This document shows positions 46,951 through 52,739 of a DNA stretch of 52,739 nucleotides, piece after piece. The stretch is from positions 1-52,739 of the forward strand of contig JANXRE010000188.1 of the NCBI GenBank assembly GCA_025353165.1, in the 5' to 3' direction. The notes beneath the pieces were generated by a model, which saw only the letters and a program-made list of their open reading frames with translations, was not told the origin of the DNA and did no database searches. The DNA comes from Acidobacteriota bacterium. Lineage in GTDB: Bacteria > Acidobacteriota > Terriglobia > Bryobacterales > Bryobacteraceae. Numbering within the stretch: the stretch's first letter is position 1; each line of letters begins with the position of its first letter. The position numbers were made by a program, and so were the translations under genes.

Positions 46951-47273
46951 CACAAGCTCATTTTGCCATAAAATGCCTTGACAAGCAAGCATACTTAACC
47001 GAAACTGGTTAATGACGATTGCGATTCAGAGGCGAAAGCGAAATGATCAACTTCTGTAGACTAGCGCGGAAGGCATTTCGGGATGAATCTCGCGACGGCA
47101 GCGAAGCAGGCGGGCACGAATCCTACAGAAGCGAGAACTTGAAAAGCAAAAAAAGCGCGATAACGACGAACGCCTGGTTCTTGAGAAGGCCCGGTCAGTG
47201 AACAGGCCGAATTTCTGGCCTTAATGTGCCTGTGTGCCGAGGTTGAAGTCATGGCGAAAGAGGCAGGATCGAA
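46951..47273. other. intergenic region upstream of the XRE gene; palindrome only
   Basis: About 320 nt between the divergent regulator and the small-gene cluster. The clearest feature is the 18-nt palindrome 46995-47012. An open frame at 47019-47201 (60 codons) shows no family resemblance and was not called. Confidence 0.5.
46995..47012. promoter_or_regulatory. perfect 6-bp palindrome upstream of the XRE operon
   Basis: TTAACCGAAACTGGTTAA: arms TTAACC and GGTTAA separated by 6 nt. It is 57 nt upstream of the regulator's start codon, in the shared divergent region, and could bind the XRE protein or a dimeric regulator of the plus-strand genes. Confidence 0.5.
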
Positions 47274-47498
47274 TTGACAAGCATCACCGTGAAATTCACC
47301 GCAAAAGAGCTCGAGCTGCTAAGCAGTCTGGCATCCGATCAGCTTTTCCGGAGAGAGTTTATCGACCCCAGGCTGCCGGGTTACAAGTCCAATGCTTCCG
47401 AGTTGAGCCTCGGAAAACAACTCGTGGAACGTATGAGATTACTGACGGATCGGGCGACGCGAACGCCGTCCCCGCGGACCAGCGGAGCGGCGGCTTGA
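47274..47498 (+). CDS. small helical protein of unknown function
   Basis: A 74-residue protein with a TTG start at 47274 and an AGGCAGGA ribosome site upstream. The sequence SITVKFTAKELELLSSLASDQLFRREFIDPRLPGYKSN...ELSLGKQLVERMRLLTD has the periodicity of a real, folded small protein, while the last dozen residues are low complexity. No family is recognised. It is first of four closely spaced plus-strand small genes (gap of 9 nt to the next). Confidence 0.55.
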   Translation: MTSITVKFTAKELELLSSLASDQLFRREFIDPRLPGYKSNASELSLGKQLVERMRLLTDRATRTPSPRTSGAAA

Positions 47499-47507
47499 GG
47501 ATTCAAA

Positions 47508-47822
47508 ATGCCCTTTGACCAGACTGTTCCGCGGCCGTTCACATCCAACGCAGTCCGGATGTACGCGCCCATTGTGTCAGGCCTCTATGGAATCTCGAAT
47601 GCGCGCGAGTGGATCTACATCGGGGTGGCCGACGACATTCAGGGCGCGCTCCTGGCTCATCTGGAGGACCGTCATACGCCGCTGATGAAGCGGGAGCCGA
47701 CCGGGTTTGTCTTCGAGGTCTGCGAGGGAGCGCGCCACCCGGCGCGACAGGACCGGCTGGTTCTCGAATACGAGCCCACCTGTAACCGGCGTTCGTCGGC
47801 GTACTCGGTAGAAAAGCGCTGA
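47508..47822 (+). CDS. GIY-YIG-like protein lacking a clear catalytic arginine
   Basis: A 104-residue protein. The pattern GLYGISNAREWIYIGVADDIQGALLAHL copies the GIY-YIG nuclease core (GLY, then YIG 10 residues later), and the end RQDRLVLEYEPTCNR mirrors the family's Glu-x-P-x-C-N. The Arg normally found shortly after YIG is absent in DIQGALLAHL, so nuclease activity is doubtful. Related small GIY-YIG proteins act in repair or in plasmid/phage functions. It sits 9 nt after the previous small gene and 13 nt before the next, so all may share one transcript. Confidence 0.65.
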   Translation: MPFDQTVPRPFTSNAVRMYAPIVSGLYGISNAREWIYIGVADDIQGALLAHLEDRHTPLMKREPTGFVFEVCEGARHPARQDRLVLEYEPTCNRRSSAYSVEKR

Positions 47823-47835
47823 GAAGGAACGAAGG

Positions 47836-48183
47836 ATGCTATACACTCTCACGGGGTTCACTCAAGACATGGGGTTCCGCGTGTTCGGATTCGAATGCGT
47901 TGGGAAAGACCGGGTGCGAACGGATTATAGGGTCAGGGCGGATCTCGCTCTGGTGCGGAGATACGGCATCCGGGTGCAGGAATTGCCTTTACTCTGCCGG
48001 GGGATTCTGGATCGGCGTAACGAGAGCGAGGAGCAGCGCACGTTCACGTACACCGAAGCCGACATGTCCGTCCACGCGGATGATTGCGCCGCACGGAGCG
48101 CAGCCGCACGGAAGAGAAAGGCGCCGCATAGGCCGCCGCCTGGCCAGAGTGCAGGAGCCGGTTGGCGAAGCCCCAGGACGTAG
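47836..48183 (+). CDS. small protein of unknown function
   Basis: A 115-residue protein, ATG at 47836 (GAAGGA upstream). The first 80 residues (LYTLTGFTQDMGFRVFGFECVGKDRVRTDYRVRADLALVRRYGIRVQELPLLCRGILDRR) are well ordered, alternating beta and helix, with FTYTEADMSVHADDCAARSAAARKRK following; the last 25 residues are Pro/Arg-rich. I recall similar proteins from Acidobacteria but no function. Third in the small-gene cluster, overlapping the next start. Confidence 0.6.
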   Translation: MLYTLTGFTQDMGFRVFGFECVGKDRVRTDYRVRADLALVRRYGIRVQELPLLCRGILDRRNESEEQRTFTYTEADMSVHADDCAARSAAARKRKAPHRPPPGQSAGAGWRSPRT

Positions 48184-48386
48184 TTCAAACTGACGAATCG
48201 GAGTTACAGAAACCTGTGTTATTCCCACACTGTCCAAATTGCAGGTCTGTCGAATTTAGGGGCGTAGGCCTCCGAAACGCGCTGGAGAGATCTCTGCAAT
48301 GGATCCTCTTACCGTACCGGTGCTCTCTTTGCGGGCGCCACTTCTTCCTTTTTCGCTGGCGAGCTCCGATCGGTGGCACTACTTAG
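48162..48386 (+). CDS. zinc-ribbon small protein
   Basis: A 74-residue protein with a TTG start at 48162, overlapping the previous gene. Two Cys pairs, CPNC (near residue 24) and CSLC (near 52), bracket a hydrophobic, basic linker (ALERSLQWILLPYR) and are followed by GRHFFLFRW, the usual pattern of a treble-clef or zinc ribbon. It could anchor to a membrane or protein complex; there is no specific family call. Fourth of the small-gene cluster. Confidence 0.55.
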   Translation: MAKPQDVVQTDESELQKPVLFPHCPNCRSVEFRGVGLRNALERSLQWILLPYRCSLCGRHFFLFRWRAPIGGTT

Positions 48387-48398
48387 ACGCCGCCTGGC

Positions 48399-49768
48399 AT
48401 GACTTGGGGAGAGTATCACGAACTTACCAGGCACAGCGCCGAGTCGCTGCGCCGAAACCGGCATGCTCTCGACTGGGAGAACATGCCCGATCCGTTCCGG
48501 CACTATGAGGGCGCCCCGGTGCTCGACCTTCCGGCGGACCCTCCAGGCCCTCAGATCCCCGCTCTCGAATTGCTCCAGGGCTCCCATGGCGCGACGGTTG
48601 CGCCTGACGGCGCCGCTTTTCTTTCGCAACTGCTGTTTTATTCCGCCGCCATTAGCGCGTCCAAGCGGGTTCCCTCCACCGGAGACCGGTACGCGCTGCG
48701 CGTAAATCCATCCTCCGGCAATCTGTATCCGACGGAATTCTACTTCCTGACGCGAGGCCTGAAGCGCTGGGCGGATGGAATGTATCATTACCGTCCTTCC
48801 TCGCATATGACGTAGCAGCGTGCGATCGGCACTGTCGAAATGAAGCTGGCCTGCGATTTCGCTCCTGTCACTTTTGTTCTCACCAGCATTGCCTGGCGGG
48901 AGGCATGGAAGTATCGTGAGCGGGCCTACCGGTATTGCCTGCATGACATCGGACATGCCTGGCAATCGCTCGCCCTCGCGGCCCAAGCCATGGGATGCGA
49001 TACTTTTGCGAGCGGCCATTTTCCGAATGATCAGGTAGCGCAGTCCTGCCACTTAACTTAAGTCCGGATGAGTGGCCCATGCTGATCGTCAAGTCAAGCT
49101 GTACGGCGGATCCATCCCGGTATCGGACCGGACGGGCCACGGCGCCGTTTGGTTCGAGGGACGGCCGAACGAGATCTCAAAGCACCAGGCCGCCTACCCA
49201 TCGATTGACGACATTCATGCCGCGACCAAGGGACTGCCTCCGCCAGCTTCATCGACACGCGGTTTCAGCGAAGTCGCTCGAGCGCGGCGCTCGGCGCTTG
49301 ATTTCCGAGGCGGGACCGAATCGATCGCTCGCTCGCAACTCTCCGCTATTCCTGCGTGCGCGACCCGGCCACCGCGTCGACGGGCTGGAACCCGGCGTGT
49401 ATCGATATGGGCCGCGGCAGGGAGAATTCGAACCGATCCGGTCTGGCGATCAGCGCGTCGCGGCCACCGGCCTCAGCCTCGGGCAGGATCTTGCCGGTAA
49501 TGCCTGCGTGGCGTTCTCGATGATCGCCGATTTGGATCGCGCCGCCGATTACCATGGAGACCGCGGCTATCGTTATGCATATTTCGAGGCGGGGGCAATC
49601 GGGCACCGGCTGTACATCGCAGCAGAAGCGATGGGCTTGGGTGCAACCGGCATTGGAGCGTTCTTCGACGACAAAGTGCACCGCTATTTAGGCCTCGCGT
49701 CGGGACAGGTGGTGTACCATTTTGCGATTGGTTACCCGGTTCCCGACCCGCGCGTCGTAGCGGAGTAG
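48399..49768 (+). pseudogene. SagB/ThcOx-type nitroreductase gene, broken
   Basis: A full SagB-like double nitroreductase (about 450-500 residues) can be followed. The first part runs from ATG 48399 (YHELTRHSAESLRRNRHALDWENMPDPF ... PSTGDRYALRVNPSSGNLYPTEFYF) to an in-frame TAG at 48813-48815. It reads on in the same frame (MKLACDFAPVTFVLTSIAWREAWKYRERAYRYCLHDIGHAWQSLALAAQAMG) to a TAA at 49059-49061, then shifts frame more than once (VKLYGGSIPVSDRTGHGAVWFEG) into the second domain (RVDGLEPGVYRYGPRQGEFEP ... RDYRYAYFEAGAIGHRLYIAAEAMGLGATGIGAFFDD), ending TAG at 49766-49768. Such FMN enzymes oxidise thiazolines or reduce nitro groups. At least one nonsense and several frameshifts make it non-functional. 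Confidence 0.85.
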
Positions 49769-49790
49769 AGGTCCGAATCCTTTTCGCATT

Positions 49791-50597
49791 TCAAGGGCGG
49801 CGATGCAGATGCGGGTGCGGGCCGGGCTGAGGCGCGCTCGGATCGTGCACGTGATGATGCGGGCGAACCAGTTTCGTTCTCTCCAGGAGAGGTACATCGT
49901 GCAGGATCGCGAGCGGCGCGCCTTCGCCGGCGACTTTTCCGTTTTCCAGGACGTAACAGCGGTCGGCGATGTCTTCCAGGGTGTCGAGATCGTGGGTCGC
50001 GGTGACCACGGTTTTCGAGCCGCCTCCCCAGGAAACAAGGAAGTCCGTGATCTGGCTCTGGCTGCCTGGATCCAGCGCCGCGGCCGGCTCATCGAGCAAC
50101 AGGATCTCGGGATCCAGGACGAGCACCGACGCGAGGGCGACGCGCTTTTTTTCCCCGCCGGACAAGCGGTGCGGCGCCCGGTCGGCGAGGCGGCTGATTC
50201 CCATGGTCTCCAGGGTTTCGTACACGCGGCCGCGGATCTGATCGCGGGGCCATCGCAGTTGCAGCGGGCCGAAGGCCACTTCGTCGAACACGCTGGGATT
50301 GAATAGCTGGATGTCGGGGTTCTGAAATACGACGCCGACGCGCCGGCGGAAGCGGAAGAAGAACTCCTCGTCCTGCAACCGCCGTTCGCTCAGACTCTCG
50401 CCGAAGTAGAGGATGTCGCCCCGATCGGGGAAGTGGAGTGCGGCCAGCAGTCGGAGGAGGGTGGATTTGCCGGAGCCGTTTGCGCCGAGCAGGGCGACGC
50501 GCTCGCCGCGCCGGATCTCCAGGGAGAGGCCGTCGAGCGCGGGGACCTGTTGGTAGCGGTACGACACGTCGCGAACTTCAAAGGCCAGGTCCGTCAT
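49791..50597 (-). CDS. nikO: nickel ECF-transporter ATPase
   Basis: A 268-residue ABC ATPase of the energy-coupling-factor type. Walker A is GANGSGKST near residue 36, the signature is LSGGEKKRV near 140, Walker B is ILLLDEPAAALDP near 163, and the switch His is in TATHDLDTL. The ECF-specific Q-loop region is FQNPDIQLFNPSVFDEVAFGP. The last 25 residues are His/Pro-rich (RPHHHVHDPSAPQPGPHPHLH), suggesting metal handling. It powers uptake of nickel with the membrane fusion upstream (7 nt apart) under divergent nikR. No second ATPase is present, so it is likely homodimeric. Confidence 0.93.
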   Translation of the reverse strand: MTDLAFEVRDVSYRYQQVPALDGLSLEIRRGERVALLGANGSGKSTLLRLLAALHFPDRGDILYFGESLSERRLQDEEFFFRFRRRVGVVFQNPDIQLFNPSVFDEVAFGPLQLRWPRDQIRGRVYETLETMGISRLADRAPHRLSGGEKKRVALASVLVLDPEILLLDEPAAALDPGSQSQITDFLVSWGGGSKTVVTATHDLDTLEDIADRCYVLENGKVAGEGAPLAILHDVPLLERTKLVRPHHHVHDPSAPQPGPHPHLHRRP

Positions 50598-50604
50598 GTT
50601 TTTC

Positions 50605-52458
50605 TCAGCGGCCGAACCATATGGCGGCGGCGGCGATGGCGGTGAGGGCGCCGAGCGGCAGCCAGTCGTTCCAGCGCAGTCGCAGGTCTTCGAGCAGGTA
50701 GACTTCCCCGCGGAATCCCCGCGCTAGCATCGCCATGTGCACTTCGCCGCTAACCCATAGGCTCTTGCTGAGCAGTACTCCGGCGGTGGCGGCGGCGAGA
50801 CGGCGGCGGTCGGCGGGCTGCATCACTCCAACTTGCCGGGCTTCGCGCGATTCCGATATTTCGCGGGCGGTTTCGAGGAGCAGGAATATGTAGCGGTAGG
50901 TCATGCCGAGCAGAACTACCACGACGACGGGTACGCGAAAGAATCGCAGCGCGTGGAGTAGATGCGGCCAGAGCGTCGTGAGGATGAGAAGCACCGAGAG
51001 CGTCGCCGTTGTTTCGGCGCGGAGGAAGAGCAACGCGGCGCTCCTCAGTCCTTGCGAGGTGACCGGCCAGCCGAGTACCGGCAACCGGTAGATGGCTTCG
51101 CCGGGCGTGAGGAAGATGGCGGGGAGGGCGATCGCTCCGGTGAATACGAGCACGGCGATCCAGACGCGAGTCGAGAGATTGCGGAGCGTGATCCGGGACA
51201 GGCGCGCGAGGACTACGGCCAGGGCGAGGATCGCGGCCAGCATCCACAATTGATGGACTGCTACGGTTGCGGCGATCAGCGATCCGATGCCGACCAGTTT
51301 GACGCGCGGGTCGAGGCGCTGGAGGAATCCTCCGGAGTTGGCAGTCTCCTCGGCGAAGAAGGCGTGCTGTAGGGCGCGGGCGAGTGTCGTGGTTGTCTTT
51401 TCGATGAAAGTTTTGCGACGTCGGCGGCGGTCCGGGAGGAGCTGCTTCAACAGAAGGCCGCAGAGCAGGATCAGGCTGGTTCCCGCCGCGGCTGAAACGA
51501 GATAGCCGATGGGCGCATTGCGGATGAAGGCCGGGGCGTAGCCGGAAAGGGGCGCGGTCCAGATGGTGGAGAGGCGTTGCAGGCCGCTGGGGGCGCGCTG
51601 CGGCGGAGCGTGATTGGCGGACGCGGCGGCGATTTGCCGGCGGACCTGCGGGTCGGCGAAATCGCGGGCCGACCACTCGCCCCAGGCTCCGCCGACGGCG
51701 AGAATGCCGAGCGGCGTCAAGACGAGGAGCACGGCGAGGCCGAGCCAGAGCTTGCGCACGGAGGGGCCGGCGGCGGCATCCGGGGCGGTGCGCTCGAGCA
51801 GCCCGGGATCGGTGCGCTGGAGCCAGGCTACGAGGCCGGCGGAAATGATCAGTTCCGCCAATCCGGCGATGGTAAGATGCCCGATCATCATGGCGGGGAT
51901 CGAGACCGCGAGAGGATAAGGCGCATAGAGGGGAGACCCCGCCGCGTCGTGGAAGAACAGCGGTTGAACGCCGAATTCGACGGCCGCAAGAAGGGCGGCG
52001 GTGTTAATCGCCAGATAGCCGGCCAGGCCCGCGGCGACGACTCGACGAGTGGATCCGATGGCGGCCCGGTATGCGGCCACGCGATATACCGCGTAAGCCA
52101 CAAGCGATCCGGCGATGGCCATGTTGAAGCAATTCGCGCCGATGGCGGTGATTCCGCCGTCGCCGAAGAAGACCGCCTGGATGACCAGCGCGATGGAGAT
52201 CGCGAGAATGGACGCCCAGGGACCGAGTACGATCGCGGAGACTCCCATTCCCACCGCGTGGCCGGTAGTTCCTCCCGGCAGCGGCAGGTTGAACATCATG
52301 ATGACAAAGGAAAACGCGGAAAACACGGAAAGGAGCGGGAGCATGCGCGTATGCAGCGCATGCCTGAGCCTCCGCAGAGCCGCGTACCAGAAGGGAACGG
52401 AGGCGGCGTAGAAACCGGCGCAGGTGGAGGGACTGAGATAGCCGTCGGGGATGTGCAC
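50605..52458 (-). CDS. nikMQ: fused CbiM/NikM-PDGLE-CbiQ membrane component of a nickel ECF transporter
   Basis: A 617-residue membrane protein started at the GTG giving (M)HIPDGYLSP, because in this family the N-terminal Met-His coordinates the metal; longer starts would bury it. Residues 1-215 are CbiM-like, with GGTTGHAVGMG carrying the second metal His, and seven or so membrane segments. Residues about 225-325 form a PDGLE-like (CbiN-replacing) region (PSGLQRLSTIWTAPLSGYAPAFIRN). From about 365 on is CbiQ (RLDPRVKLVGIGSLIAATVAVHQLW, SLWVSGEVHMAMLARGFRGE), whose coupling helices meet the ATPase. Fusion of S component and T component is rare and removes the need for separate subunits. It is divergent from nikR. 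Confidence 0.9.
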   Translation of the reverse strand: MHIPDGYLSPSTCAGFYAASVPFWYAALRRLRHALHTRMLPLLSVFSAFSFVIMMFNLPLPGGTTGHAVGMGVSAIVLGPWASILAISIALVIQAVFFGDGGITAIGANCFNMAIAGSLVAYAVYRVAAYRAAIGSTRRVVAAGLAGYLAINTAALLAAVEFGVQPLFFHDAAGSPLYAPYPLAVSIPAMMIGHLTIAGLAELIISAGLVAWLQRTDPGLLERTAPDAAAGPSVRKLWLGLAVLLVLTPLGILAVGGAWGEWSARDFADPQVRRQIAAASANHAPPQRAPSGLQRLSTIWTAPLSGYAPAFIRNAPIGYLVSAAAGTSLILLCGLLLKQLLPDRRRRRKTFIEKTTTTLARALQHAFFAEETANSGGFLQRLDPRVKLVGIGSLIAATVAVHQLWMLAAILALAVVLARLSRITLRNLSTRVWIAVLVFTGAIALPAIFLTPGEAIYRLPVLGWPVTSQGLRSAALLFLRAETTATLSVLLILTTLWPHLLHALRFFRVPVVVVVLLGMTYRYIFLLLETAREISESREARQVGVMQPADRRRLAAATAGVLLSKSLWVSGEVHMAMLARGFRGEVYLLEDLRLRWNDWLPLGALTAIAAAAIWFGR

Positions 52459-52466
52459 GCCACGGG

Positions 52467-52503
52467 CAGCATAGCACGATCCTGAAAACAAGCTGCTAGA
52501 CTG
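52467..52503. promoter_or_regulatory. candidate NikR operator between nikMQ and nikR
   Basis: CAGCATAGCA (52467-52476) and TGCTAGACTG (52494-52503) form an imperfect dyad (8 of 10 pairs; TAGCA/TGCTA perfect) with a 17-nt spacer. The 22-nt distance between half-site starts equals that of the E. coli NikR operator (6-bp arms, 16-nt spacer), though the sequence differs. It lies inside the 53-nt gap between the two divergent genes. Confidence 0.55.
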
Positions 52504-52511
52504 CGGGTGAG

Positions 52512-52739
52512 ATGAGCGACCTACAGAGAATCGGCGTGGCGATCGACGGGGGGCTGCTGGAGAAATTCGACGACCTGATCTCGCGGCGGGGGTATACGAA
52601 CCGCTCGGAGGCCTTCCGGGACCTGATCCGCGCCGACCTGGTAAACGACGTTGCGCAGCACCCGTCGAGCCTGATTGTGGGGACGATCACTCTGCTCTAC
52701 GACCATCATGTGCGGCTGCTGAGCGAGAAGTTGACGAGC
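52512..52739 (+). CDS. nikR: nickel-responsive regulator NikR (5' part)
   Basis: The first 76 residues of NikR, cut off by the window edge. The ribbon-helix-helix domain is clear (LQRIGVAIDGGLLEKFDDLISRRGYTNRSEAFRDLIRADL), followed by the beginning of the ACT-like nickel domain (SSLIVGTITLLYDHHVRLLSEKL). The high-affinity metal ligands lie beyond the window. It should repress the divergent nickel transporter when nickel is plentiful. ATG at 52512; no strong ribosome site is seen. Confidence 0.92.
   Translation, partial: MSDLQRIGVAIDGGLLEKFDDLISRRGYTNRSEAFRDLIRADLVNDVAQHPSSLIVGTITLLYDHHVRLLSEKLTS

Noticed and set aside
47019-47201. 60-codon plus-strand frame before the small-gene cluster
   Set aside because: No family resemblance, no convincing ribosome site, and composition unlike its neighbours.

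Overview
The window looks like high-GC chromosomal DNA from an acidobacterium of the Bryobacterales/Solibacter type. This placement is inferred from gene content, not from a marker gene. The support is three intact and one wrecked Oar-like TonB-dependent receptors with N-terminal carboxypeptidase-regulatory domains, many secreted hydrolases, a PEP-CTERM remnant, TIG-rich secreted proteins and an ECF sigma factor fused-in-operon to a VOC protein. No rRNA, tRNA, CRISPR array or intact mobile element was seen.

Layout. 1-7.2 kb: the tail of an ASH/choice-of-anchor D protein, a CocE-type hydrolase, a secreted amidohydrolase (reverse) and a 1125-residue TonB-dependent receptor with a clear promoter and a strong terminator. 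7.4-16.0 kb (reverse): a 1.8-kilo-residue secreted beta-propeller protein with twelve TIG repeats, a small membrane protein, a decayed copy of the 3' end of leuS, and leuS itself. 16.1-25.0 kb: a second TonB receptor, an aldo/keto reductase plus endonuclease IV operon, a secreted unknown, an RRM protein, a secreted M28 peptidase and a wrecked GH3 glucosidase. 25.0-28.6 kb: a three-gene toxin-antitoxin-SecB-like chaperone (TAC) operon, then a graveyard holding a TonB receptor reduced to its two ends and another decayed secreted protein. 28.5-33.2 kb: the ECF sigma/VOC pair, asparagine synthetase, a transposase remnant and a broken PEP-CTERM gene. 33.2-40.2 kb: hpt coupled to a cytidylate-kinase-like/nuclease-like fusion, a secreted FAD oxidoreductase, a mutM-Rieske pair, a third TonB receptor and a second RRM gene. 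40.2-47.0 kb: a five-gene, stop/start-overlapped operon of an XRE regulator, two GT4 glycosyltransferases and two GH130 enzymes. 47.2-49.8 kb: four small genes, then a decayed SagB-like nitroreductase. 49.8-52.7 kb: a nickel ECF transporter (ATPase plus a CbiM-PDGLE-CbiQ fusion) divergent from nikR.

The units most likely to repay attention are the TAC operon with a palindromic operator, the GT4/GH130 operon with two palindromes at its regulator, the kinase-nuclease fusion beside hpt, the nikR dyad, and the 1080-bp supra-repeat inside the TIG protein. The window also carries an unusual load of pseudogenes (leuS tail, GH3, TonB receptor, PEP-CTERM, SagB, transposase), so several regions are in active decay.
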